Positions 56,250-64,000 of a stretch of 64,000 nucleotides of DNA are shown one piece after another (the first letter of the stretch is position 1; each line of letters opens with the position of its first letter). The DNA comes from Gammaproteobacteria bacterium. GTDB taxonomy: Bacteria; Pseudomonadota; Gammaproteobacteria; JASBUN01. The stretch is taken from NCBI GenBank assembly GCA_030147845.1, contig JASBUN010000010.1, positions 1 to 64,000 on the forward strand. The letters run 5' to 3'. The notes below the pieces were generated by a model. It saw only the letters and a program-made list of their open reading frames with translations. It did no database searches and was not told the origin of the DNA. A program made the translations under genes and the position numbers.

Positions 56250-57317
56250 TTAATGCACGCGCATAAGCGCCACACCACCACCGATGGCGAATAGTACACT
56301 CGGTAATAACGCGCTCAGCAACGGATCGAGACCGTACACCAGACCGACATAACTCAGCGCCTGATTCATCAAATAGAAGCCCAAACCCACCAGCACCCCA
56401 ATCAATACCCGTGGGCCGGCGCTACTACTGCGCAGCGGCCCGAACACAAACGGCATGGCGACCAGCAACATGACCAAGGTCGACAGCGGCGTGATTAGCT
56501 TTATCCAAAACGCCAATTGGTAGCGACTGGCGTCTAAGTTGTTCTGTTTCAGATACTTCACATAGCGATATAGCGAAAGTGCAGCCAAATTGTCCGGGTC
56601 GATCGCGAGTGTTTCCAAAAGGCCCGGGTCCAGCACTGAATCCCAGCGCGCACGGGCCTCTTTTTGGGTTTTTACGCCGCTGTCGCTGATGTGACTCTCT
56701 TCGATGTTGTGCAATAACCACTCACCGTTGACGTACTCCGCCGACGCCGCATGCGTAACCGTTTGTAGTTCGCCGCGGCGGTTGTAACGATAGATCGAGA
56801 TATTTTCCAAACGGGCGCCGGGTAAGACTCGACGAATATTGATAAAGCTCGATTGATCGCGCGCCCAAAATCCGTTTCGGCTTTCCAACGTCACGTAGCC
56901 TGAACGGGATGTCGAGCGCAAGTTTTGCGCGTATTCTTCGCCCGGCGGCGCCAGCACCTCGCCGATCAAGGTGGCCAAAACCACCAATACCAATCCGGCA
57001 CGGAGCACCGCTGCGGTAATGCGCATCGCAGACATACCGGAAGCGCGCATAACAACCAGTTCGCTGTTGCTGGCCAGATTGCCCAAGCCCAATAGCGCGC
57101 CCAGCAATACCGCGGTCGGGAACAACTCATAGGCACGACGCGGCAACGTCATGAGTACGTAAGCGAGCGCCTGGAGCACGCCGTAACCGCCGGCCAGATC
57201 ACCGAGCTGCCCCATGAATGCGAACACCCCAGCCACGGCGGTCAATACCAGCAGCGCAAGCAGCGTGCTGGTGAGCATATTGACGGCCAGATAGCGACTA
57301 AAAATTTTCACGGCCAC
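56250..57317 (-). CDS. lptG: LPS export permease LptG
   Basis: LptG is one of the two membrane permeases of the Lpt ABC exporter that lifts LPS from the inner membrane to LptC. The 355-residue protein has six membrane helices (three N-terminal, three C-terminal) around a jellyroll periplasmic domain. It shows LGALLGLGNLASNSELVVMRASGMS, the coupling-helix region, and FGPLRSSSAGPRVLIGV. Homology is to LptG, not LptF. lptF is normally directly upstream but is absent here; 379 bp separate lptG from divergent pepA. Confidence 0.93.
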   Translation of the reverse strand: MAVKIFSRYLAVNMLTSTLLALLVLTAVAGVFAFMGQLGDLAGGYGVLQALAYVLMTLPRRAYELFPTAVLLGALLGLGNLASNSELVVMRASGMSAMRITAAVLRAGLVLVVLATLIGEVLAPPGEEYAQNLRSTSRSGYVTLESRNGFWARDQSSFINIRRVLPGARLENISIYRYNRRGELQTVTHAASAEYVNGEWLLHNIEESHISDSGVKTQKEARARWDSVLDPGLLETLAIDPDNLAALSLYRYVKYLKQNNLDASRYQLAFWIKLITPLSTLVMLLVAMPFVFGPLRSSSAGPRVLIGVLVGLGFYLMNQALSYVGLVYGLDPLLSALLPSVLFAIGGGVALMRVH

Positions 57318-57696
57318 CTGTCCAAAGCCGCGCTACGACTACGGTCATGGCGCGCGCATTGCGGGTAGTTCCTCGCCCGAGGTTCGGTTGCGTCAATACG
57401 CGGCGAGCGGGCATTTGCGTGCCACGCGGCATCGCCAGGGTAAAACCGCATTTCGCGCCGCATCGGACGCGCACAGTACTGCCGGCGGAAGTAGGTCACG
57501 CACTCGCTCCGACGGTTGATTTTAAGTTTTGCGGAAGAAACGGCATTTTTATCTGGAAATTGCTAAAATTCACCCGTTGTTGGCGCCGTAGCCGCACGCC
57601 GCCGGAATCTCGCATGATACGGGATTCGCGCCTGGCGGCGATAGGTTAGATCGCGCAGACGCATGTCCCAAACTCAAATCTGGTCGGAGGATACGT
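57318..57696. other. 379-bp divergent gap (lptG/pepA) with a pepA promoter
   Basis: No lptF or lptF remnant was found in any frame. An extended -10, TGCTAAAAT (TAAAAT at 57564-57569), is the likely pepA promoter; the -35 is weak. GGAGG at 57684-57688 is the pepA ribosome-binding site. An open frame on the minus strand (57308-57499) resembles nothing known and is not called. Confidence 0.5.
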
Positions 57697-59196
57697 ATGG
57701 AATTCCATGTCAAGGGCGGAAACCCGGAAAAACAACGCACCGCCTGCGTTGTGGTCGCCGTGTACGAGCCGCGCAAGTTCTCGGCAGCGGCCGTACAACT
57801 GGATCAGGCCAGCGACGGGTTCCTGACCAACGTCGTGCGACGCGGCGACATGGAAGGTAAGCTCGGACAAACACTAATGTTGTTCAACGTACCCAATTGC
57901 CAATGTGACCGCGTACTGCTGGTCGGCTGCGGGCGTGAGCGCGAGTTCAGTCTGCCTCGTTTGCGCCAGGTGGTAACGACCGCCACCAAAGCGCTAGACA
58001 GCGGCGGCTCGACGGACGCCGTATATTGTCTCGCCGATCTCGCCATCAAAGGTCACGAGACAGCCTCACGCGTGACGCAAGTGGTGATGGCCGCCGAAGG
58101 TGCGCTATACCACTTCGATGCCCTCAAAAGTACGAAGCAAAGCCAGCGCCGGCCGCTACGCAAAATCGTGCTCAACATCGCCAATCGCGACGAGCTGCCG
58201 GCCTGCGAACAGGCCGCCCGCGAAGGTCAGGCAATAGCGAATGGCGTGGCGCTGGCACGCGAGTTGGGCAACCTGCCCGGCAACGTTTGCACACCAACAT
58301 ACTTGGCGAATGCGGCGCTCAAGATGGGCAAGCGTTTGAAGCGACTGAAGGTACAGATTTTGGAACAAGCCGAGATGGAAAAACTCGGCATGGGCGCGCT
58401 GTTGTCGGTAGCGCGCGGCAGCCGCGAGCCGCCCAAATTGATCGTTTTGCAGTACCGCGGCGGCGCCAAAGACGACAAGCCGGTGGCACTGGTCGGCAAG
58501 GGCTTGACCTTCGATGCTGGCGGAATCTCGCTCAAGCCGGCCCCGGCCATGGACGAAATGAAATACGATATGTGCGGCGCGGCGGGCGTACTCGGTGCGA
58601 TCCACGCCTGTGCCGAATTGGCGCTGCCGATCAACGTCGTCGGCGTCATCCCCAGTTCCGAGAATCTACCCGACGGCGCCGCCAATAAACCCGGCGATAT
58701 CGTCACCAGCATGTCCGGCCAAACCATAGAAGTGCTTAACACGGATGCTGAAGGGCGTCTGATCTTGTGCGATGCGTTGACCTATACGGAACGCTTCGAG
58801 CCCACCGCCGTCATCGATTTGGCCACACTCACCGGCGCCTGCGTCATCGCGCTCGGAAATCATGCCCATGGACTGATGAGCAACCATGCGCCGTTAGCGC
58901 ACGAACTGCTGACCGCAGGGCGCGCTATTCATGACCGCGCGTGGGAGCTGCCGCTCTGGGACGAGTACCAGGATCAGCTCGACAGTAACTTCGCCGACAT
59001 GGCCAATATCGGCGGCCGCGAAGGCGGCGCCATCACGGCCGCCTGCTTTCTGTCACGCTACACCAAGAAATTTCACTGGGCGCATTTGGATATTGCCGGC
59101 ACGGCCTGGGTATCGGGCAAGGAAAAAGGCGGCACCGGGCGACCCGTTCCGCTGCTAGTGCAGTTCCTCCTGCAGCGCGCGGGGACGAAGCACTGA
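57697..59196 (+). CDS. pepA: Leucyl aminopeptidase (M17)
   Basis: PepA is a hexameric zinc aminopeptidase that also binds DNA (Xer/carAB regulation in E. coli). The 499-residue protein has the catalytic blocks VGKGLTFDAGGISLKPA and NTDAEGRLILCDAL (the family signature), and IDLATLTGACVIALG. Normal length. It is followed by holC and valS, as in E. coli. GGAGG is 8 nt before the ATG. Confidence 0.97.
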   Translation: MEFHVKGGNPEKQRTACVVVAVYEPRKFSAAAVQLDQASDGFLTNVVRRGDMEGKLGQTLMLFNVPNCQCDRVLLVGCGREREFSLPRLRQVVTTATKALDSGGSTDAVYCLADLAIKGHETASRVTQVVMAAEGALYHFDALKSTKQSQRRPLRKIVLNIANRDELPACEQAAREGQAIANGVALARELGNLPGNVCTPTYLANAALKMGKRLKRLKVQILEQAEMEKLGMGALLSVARGSREPPKLIVLQYRGGAKDDKPVALVGKGLTFDAGGISLKPAPAMDEMKYDMCGAAGVLGAIHACAELALPINVVGVIPSSENLPDGAANKPGDIVTSMSGQTIEVLNTDAEGRLILCDALTYTERFEPTAVIDLATLTGACVIALGNHAHGLMSNHAPLAHELLTAGRAIHDRAWELPLWDEYQDQLDSNFADMANIGGREGGAITAACFLSRYTKKFHWAHLDIAGTAWVSGKEKGGTGRPVPLLVQFLLQRAGTKH

Positions 59197-59266
59197 GCCC
59201 CGCCCTGCGCGTAACGGTGCCAGGCTCGACCTTGCCAAGCCTGGGCGCGCACGTGATACTGACGCC

Positions 59267-59695
59267 ATGACACGAGTCGACTTCTATGTAATCGGTGAGC
59301 AACAACGCAGCAGCCGGGAAACCACGGCCTGCCGGCTGGTCGAGAAGGCTTATAAGCTGGGACATCAAATTTACATACATACTTCGTCGCCCGAGCAATC
59401 CGCGCAGATCGACGATTTGCTATGGACCTTTCGCGCCGGCAGCTTCGTGCCCCACGCGCGCGCAGTCACCGCCGACAATGACCATCCGCCGCCGGTACTG
59501 GTTGGACACGAAGCGCCTCCCGGACATATGGACGATGTGTTGATTAATCTCGCCGCTGACGTACCGGTGTTTTTCAGCCGTTTTACGCGCGTTGCGGAAC
59601 TGGTCGCCGATGAGCACGACGACAAGCACAGCGCGCGCGGACGTTTCCGCTTCTACCGCGATCGCGGCTATCCGCTGCAAACGCACAAGCTGTAA
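59267..59695 (+). CDS. holC: DNA polymerase III chi subunit
   Basis: HolC joins the clamp loader to SSB. The 142-residue protein starts MTRVDFYVIGEQQRSSRE and has the CRLVEKAYKLGHQIYIH block, DDLLWTFRAGSFVPHA, and a C-terminal RFRFYRDRGYPLQTHKL. It lies 70 bp after pepA and 4 bp before the next gene. Confidence 0.93.
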   Translation: MTRVDFYVIGEQQRSSRETTACRLVEKAYKLGHQIYIHTSSPEQSAQIDDLLWTFRAGSFVPHARAVTADNDHPPPVLVGHEAPPGHMDDVLINLAADVPVFFSRFTRVAELVADEHDDKHSARGRFRFYRDRGYPLQTHKL

Positions 59696-59699
59696 CGCC

Positions 59700-60113
59700 A
59701 TGAATCACAGCGACGGCACTGAAATTCCGATTTTGCGCGACGTGGTCCGCCCCGGACGTGTTTCCGCGCCGACGACGCCGGCCCATGCCGGCTCGGAAAC
59801 AAACGGCACCATGGATACGGCGGCGTCGCTGGACGGCGGCGTCAACGGTGCGCATACAGATGCCGATATCGCGATCGCGTCCAGCGAAACCATCCGCGAT
59901 CTCATCGAACGCGCCGCCAATGAGCTCGGACAAGAACTCGACAGCAAATTCGAGTTATTGGTGCGGCATAACCTGGAAGATGCCCTACGTCGTAGTCTCG
60001 ATCAGTTCCGCGACCATGCGCGGGCAAGCATCATCGATCAACTCATGCAACGACTGCCCGAATTGGCTGCGTCACTGCGCGCATCGACCGCCGACGGCGC
60101 CAATCAAACCTGA
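59700..60113 (+). CDS. Small hypothetical protein between holC and valS
   Basis: The 137-residue protein has a disordered, Ala/Thr/Gly-rich N-terminus (about residues 1-65) and a charged helical C-terminal half (RDLIERAANELGQELDSKF ... RRSLDQFRDHARASIIDQLMQRLPELA). It is 4 bp after holC, so co-expressed. A small unknown gene often sits at this position in relatives. Function unknown. Confidence 0.7.
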   Translation: MNHSDGTEIPILRDVVRPGRVSAPTTPAHAGSETNGTMDTAASLDGGVNGAHTDADIAIASSETIRDLIERAANELGQELDSKFELLVRHNLEDALRRSLDQFRDHARASIIDQLMQRLPELAASLRASTADGANQT

Positions 60114-60133
60114 ATCGGCGGGCTGGGCTCGGG

Positions 60134-60139
60134 TATAAT
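60134..60139 (+). promoter_or_regulatory. -10 box for valS
   Basis: A perfect TATAAT after GGG lies 63 nt before the valS ATG. No good -35 is present. A GC-rich hairpin region (about 60141-60168) lies in the leader. Confidence 0.5.
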
Positions 60140-60201
60140 GCGGCGTTCCGCTCGCCGCCTTCGGGCGTCATTCACCTAAATCAACACAGATCCGGCCGAC
60201 T

Positions 60202-63027
60202 ATGGACAAGACGTACAACCCGCACGCCATCGAACAACGCTGGTACGAAACCTGGGAGCAACGCGGCTATTTCGCGCCACAGGGCCAGGGTCCGGCCTAC
60301 TGCATCATGATCCCACCGCCGAATGTCACCGGCAGTCTACACATGGGTCACGCCTTCCAGGACACCATCATGGACGCCCTGACGCGCTATCAGCGCATGT
60401 CGGGACGCAACACGCTGTGGCAGGCCGGTAGTGATCATGCCGGCATCGCCACGCAGATGGTGGTCGAGCGGCAGTTGGAAGCCGAGGGTAAGAGTCGTCA
60501 TGACCTCGGCCGCGAGGCGTTCGTGCAGCGCGTGTGGAAATGGAAAGCGCAATCCGGCGGCACCATCACACACCAGTTGCGCCGCATGGGCGCGTCGCTG
60601 GATTGGTCGCGCGAACGCTTTACCATGGACGAGGGCTTGTCCGAAGCGGTCAGAGAGGTGTTCGTGCGCCTTTATGATGAAGGCCTGATCTACCGCGGCA
60701 AACGCCTGGTGAACTGGGACCCGGTGCTGCACACGGCGGTCTCTGATCTGGAAGTCCTGTCGGCGGAGGAAAACGGCCAACTGTGGCACATGCGCTATCC
60801 GCTGGCGGACGGCTCCGGTCATGTCGTGGTGGCGACCACGCGCCCGGAGACCATGCTTGGCGATGCCGCTGTGGCCGTTCACCCCGACGACAGCCGCTAC
60901 CAACACCTGCTTGGCCAATGGCTGGTACTACCGTTGACCGGCCGCCGCATTCCGATCCTGGCCGACGATTACGTCGACCCGGCATTCGGCACCGGCTGCG
61001 TAAAAATCACGCCGGCACATGATTTCAATGACTATCAGGTCTGGTTGCGCCACCGCGACAGCGCGCCGCTACAGCAGATACCCCACAACGGCCTGATCAA
61101 TATCTTTACCGTCGATGCCAGCATCCTCGGTGCGGATGACGACGGCGCCGAACTGGTACCTCAGACGTTCCGCGGACTGGATCGCTACGAGGCGCGCAAA
61201 GCGGTCGTGGCGGAACTGAGCGAGCAGGGCCTGTTGGAAAAGACCGACGCGCACAAAATGATGGTGCCGCGCGGCGACCGTTCCGGCGCGGTGATCGAAC
61301 CGTTGCTGACCGATCAATGGTACGTCAAGGTCGCGCCGTTGGCCGAGCCCGCCGTGCAGGCGGTCGAAAGCGGCGCCATCCGCTTCGTGCCCGACAATTG
61401 GAAAAACACCTATTTCGAGTGGATGCGTAATATTCAGGATTGGTGCATCAGCCGCCAAATCTGGTGGGGCCATCGCATTCCCGCTTGGTACGATGACCAG
61501 GGCAATATCTACGTCGGGCGCAGTGAAACGGAAGTACGCGACAAACATCAATTGGATGCGCAGGTCGCTTTGCGCCAGGACGATGACGTGCTCGACACCT
61601 GGTTCTCCTCGGCGCTGTGGCCGTTCTCGACCCTCGGCTGGCCGCAACGCACCGACAGCCTGGCGACCTTCTACCCGACCAGCGTATTGGTTACCGGCTT
61701 CGACATCATTTTCTTCTGGGTCGCGCGCATGATTATGATGGGTTTGAAGTTCATGGGCGACGTTCCGTTCCGCGAGGTTTATATACACGGACTGGTGCGC
61801 GACGCCCATGGGCAGAAGATGTCCAAGTCGAAGGGTAACGTGCTTGACCCGATCGATCTGATCGACGGCATCGAACTCGACGCGCTGGTGGCCAAACGCA
61901 CCAGTGGCATGATGCAACCACAGATGGCGAAGAAGATCGAAAAGGCCACGCGCAAGGAATTTCCGGACGGCATCGCGGCGTTCGGTACCGACGCGCTGCG
62001 CTTTACTTACGCCGCCCTTGCCTCCACCGGGCGCGACATCAATTTCGACCTCGGCCGCATCGAAGGTTACCGCAACTTTTGCAACAAACTTTGGAATGCT
62101 GCGCGCTACGTCCTCATGAATACCGAAGGCGAGGATTGCGGTCAGTCCGGCGACAGGCTCGAACTGAGTGTCGCCGACCGCTGGATCGTCTCACGTCTGC
62201 AGCGCACCGAGCAGTCGATCGCCGACGCCATGGCTCAATACCGCTTGGATCATGCCGCCCAGGCGCTCTATTCGTTTGTCTGGGATGAATACTGTGATTG
62301 GTACCTGGAGTTGTCGAAGCCGGTCCTGACCAATACCGATAGTTCCGATGCCGCTCGACGCGGTACTCGTCGCACCCTGGTACAGGTGCTCGAGACCTTA
62401 CTGCGCCTGGCCCATCCGATCATGCCCTTCATCAGTGAAGAAATCTGGCAGCGCGTCGCGCCCTTGGCCAGGGTCAGCGGCGACACCATCATGCTCGCCA
62501 CCTATCCGAGCGCCGATGTCGAGGCAATCGACCCCGAGGCGGAAACCGACATGCGCTGGGTCATGGATTTCGTACTCGGCGTGCGTAAGATCCGCAGCGG
62601 CATGAACATCGAACCACGCAAACCGCTGCCCGTGTTGCTGGACAATGGTTCCGATAGCGACCGCGCACGCCTGTCCGCTAATCAGCACTATCTGCAAGCC
62701 TTGGCGCGCACCGAATCCTTACGCTGGCTGGACGCCGGCGAGGCCGCCCCTGAATCGGCCACCGCCCTGGTCGGCGAAATGCAGCTACTGATTCCGATGG
62801 CCGGGTTGATCGACCAAGAGGCCGAACTGGCCCGATTGACGCGCGAGGTCGAGAAGCTCGAACGTGAATTACTGCGAGGCCGCGCCAAGCTGGAAAATCC
62901 TGATTTCGTCGCCCGCGCGCCGGCCGAGGTGGTTGAGCGCGAACGCAGTCGGGTGGACGATTTGGCCGCAGCACGGGATCAATTATGCACCAAAATGGAG
63001 CGTATTGAAGCGCTCGAATCGCCCTGA
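60202..63027 (+). CDS. valS: Valyl-tRNA synthetase
   Basis: ValS charges tRNA-Val. The 941-residue class I enzyme has the HIGH motif as [14 protein letters not shown], the CP1 editing domain ([18 protein letters not shown], with [17 protein letters not shown]), KMSKS in [14 protein letters not shown] and a C-terminal coiled coil ([25 protein letters not shown]). Normal length. Confidence 0.98.
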   Translation: MDKTYNPHAIEQRWYETWEQRGYFAPQGQGPAYCIMIPPPNVTGSLHMGHAFQDTIMDALTRYQRMSGRNTLWQAGSDHAGIATQMVVERQLEAEGKSRHDLGREAFVQRVWKWKAQSGGTITHQLRRMGASLDWSRERFTMDEGLSEAVREVFVRLYDEGLIYRGKRLVNWDPVLHTAVSDLEVLSAEENGQLWHMRYPLADGSGHVVVATTRPETMLGDAAVAVHPDDSRYQHLLGQWLVLPLTGRRIPILADDYVDPAFGTGCVKITPAHDFNDYQVWLRHRDSAPLQQIPHNGLINIFTVDASILGADDDGAELVPQTFRGLDRYEARKAVVAELSEQGLLEKTDAHKMMVPRGDRSGAVIEPLLTDQWYVKVAPLAEPAVQAVESGAIRFVPDNWKNTYFEWMRNIQDWCISRQIWWGHRIPAWYDDQGNIYVGRSETEVRDKHQLDAQVALRQDDDVLDTWFSSALWPFSTLGWPQRTDSLATFYPTSVLVTGFDIIFFWVARMIMMGLKFMGDVPFREVYIHGLVRDAHGQKMSKSKGNVLDPIDLIDGIELDALVAKRTSGMMQPQMAKKIEKATRKEFPDGIAAFGTDALRFTYAALASTGRDINFDLGRIEGYRNFCNKLWNAARYVLMNTEGEDCGQSGDRLELSVADRWIVSRLQRTEQSIADAMAQYRLDHAAQALYSFVWDEYCDWYLELSKPVLTNTDSSDAARRGTRRTLVQVLETLLRLAHPIMPFISEEIWQRVAPLARVSGDTIMLATYPSADVEAIDPEAETDMRWVMDFVLGVRKIRSGMNIEPRKPLPVLLDNGSDSDRARLSANQHYLQALARTESLRWLDAGEAAPESATALVGEMQLLIPMAGLIDQEAELARLTREVEKLERELLRGRAKLENPDFVARAPAEVVERERSRVDDLAAARDQLCTKMERIEALESP

Positions 63028-63079
63028 ACAGCTTTTTTGCTATGGCTGGGTAGCGAAAAATACTACACTCGGCGAAAAC

Positions 63080-63105
63080 GCCCAGGCATTGCGGGCTGCT
63101 TTTTT
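63080..63105 (+). terminator. Weak intrinsic terminator candidate after valS
   Basis: A short stem (GCCC at 63080-63083 with GGGC at 63093-63096) is followed by TGCTTTTTT. It is 53 nt after the valS stop. The stem is only 4 bp, so the call is weak. Confidence 0.3.
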
Positions 63106-63308
63106 AGTTTTTTCGCACTGAGCCGATAACTACTATAGTAAGTAGCCAGTACGCACGCCGGAACGCGGGCTGGCCATCACCGGTTGCCGGCGCCAGGCTC
63201 TTCGACGGCGTTTTTGGCTGGTCCGCAGCCCTAACCCTTCGCGTAGTAAGGACGCAATGGGCACCACATACCGGTGCCGGCACGCGATACCGCACAAGAG
63301 TAGTGGCA

Positions 63309-64000
63309 ATGTCGAAAATACTCATCATCGACGACCAGACCATTGGTCGTAAGCTACTGGAAAAATTGGTCAGCACGTTGGATGAGGATACCGAGATCCA
63401 AGCATTCGGAGATCCGGTCCAGGCGCTGGAGTGGGCCCTTGAGCACAGTCCCGATTTGGTGCTCACCGACTATAAAATGCCGCATATCAACGGCGTCGAG
63501 TTTACGCGCCGTTTCCGTAGCATTCCGCATTGCTCCGACATTCCGCTGATCATGATCACTTGTATCGAAGACCGTGCATTGCGTTATCAAGCGCTCGAAT
63601 CGGGCGCAACCGATTTCCTCACTAAACCAGTGGATCACCTTGAGTGCCGTGCACGCTGCAAGAATCTCCTCACGTTGCGCCAACAACAACGCATTATCAA
63701 AGACCGCGCAACATGGCTCGAGCAGCAGGTCTCCGACGCCACCGTGGAAATACGCTTACGCGAACAGGAAACACTGCTGCGACTGGCGAAGGCGGGTGAG
63801 TATCGGGATGAAGAAACCGGCAACCACGTGTTGCGCATGGCGCGTTATTCGGCACTCATTGCCGAAGCGCTTGGTTTGCCGCGCGAGGAATGCAATCTAA
63901 TCGAACGCTCGTCTCCGATGCATGACATCGGCAAAATCGGCATTCCCGATACCATCTTGCTCAAACCCGGCAAACATACCCCGGAAGAATTCGAGATCAT
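63309..64000 (+). CDS. HD-GYP response regulator (RpfG-like), truncated by the window end
   Basis: Translation from the ATG at 63309 gives an N-terminal receiver (LIIDDQ, with phosphoacceptor Asp54 in LTDYKMP; Lys in DFLTKPV). A coiled linker (about 125-155) and an HD-GYP domain follow, starting AKAGEYRDEETGNHVLRMARYS and reaching the HD pair in MHDIGKIGIPD. The GYP part is beyond the edge. HD-GYP proteins usually break down cyclic di-GMP. 230 residues are visible and the frame is open at 64000. It is preceded by a 281-bp gap after valS with no gene. Confidence 0.9.
   Translation, partial: MSKILIIDDQTIGRKLLEKLVSTLDEDTEIQAFGDPVQALEWALEHSPDLVLTDYKMPHINGVEFTRRFRSIPHCSDIPLIMITCIEDRALRYQALESGATDFLTKPVDHLECRARCKNLLTLRQQQRIIKDRATWLEQQVSDATVEIRLREQETLLRLAKAGEYRDEETGNHVLRMARYSALIAEALGLPREECNLIERSSPMHDIGKIGIPDTILLKPGKHTPEEFEI

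Noticed and set aside
57308-57499. Minus-strand open frame as an lptF remnant
   Set aside because: Highly charged, no membrane segment and no LptF block in any frame; it does not resemble an lptF tail.

Overview
The window looks like chromosomal DNA of an autotrophic gammaproteobacterium, probably a sulfur- or ammonia-oxidiser type. Three things suggest this: classic gammaproteobacterial gene orders (hfq-hflX-hflK-hflC-hisZ-purA, tsaE-amiB-mutL-miaA-hfq, pcnB-folK-panBCD, pepA-holC-valS); a two-gene DAB inorganic-carbon uptake system with a divergent CbbR-like LysR regulator; and a glycogen / oxidative pentose phosphate / PEP carboxylase block. No 16S rRNA is present, so the genus is not resolved.

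Layout. 1-957 is a scrap zone: the N-terminus of an IS5-type transposase running off the left edge, a small orphan gene, three palindromes and a decayed integron-type integrase. 958-6326 holds dabB-dabA and the LysR gene, with a repeated palindromic operator between them. 6417-19603 is a long leftward housekeeping block: purA, hisZ, DUF2065, hflC, hflK, hflX, hfq, miaA, mutL, amiB, tsaE, nnr. 19723-29562 holds queG, then pgi-zwf-gnd (leftward), glgA and ppc (rightward). 29605-34717 holds a three-gene glycosyltransferase cluster of lipid A/undecaprenyl-sugar type, divergent from a two-component system. 34812-39429 is an Anbu (bacterial proteasome-like) module: a zinc metallopeptidase, Anbu, a circularly permuted ATP-grasp protein and an alpha-E protein. 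39440-44292 carries a methyltransferase/CbiX-like pair, an MtfA-like peptidase, a membrane protein and a secreted propeller/thioredoxin pair. 44467-49609 is pantothenate and folate synthesis (panD, panC, panB, deoxynucleoside kinase, folK, pcnB), interrupted by duplicated 83-bp repeats. A tRNA-Glu follows, then an MscS channel.

50858-55547 is the most suggestive region. yhcC-ubiU-ubiV form a tight rightward operon behind a near-consensus FNR box, and ubiT faces them at the end of a leftward run of three DUF2173 paralogues. ubiTUV are the known oxygen-independent ubiquinone synthesis proteins. The layout therefore suggests that YhcC, and perhaps the DUF2173 proteins, are used under low oxygen. 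The right end holds an RDD membrane protein, a MITE-like element, lptG without its usual neighbour lptF, pepA, holC, a small unknown gene, valS and a truncated HD-GYP response regulator.

Most genes are tightly packed, with 1-, 4- or 14-nt overlaps that support operons and the start codons chosen. At least three places in the window share a dispersed repeat that looks like the end of a small non-autonomous mobile element.
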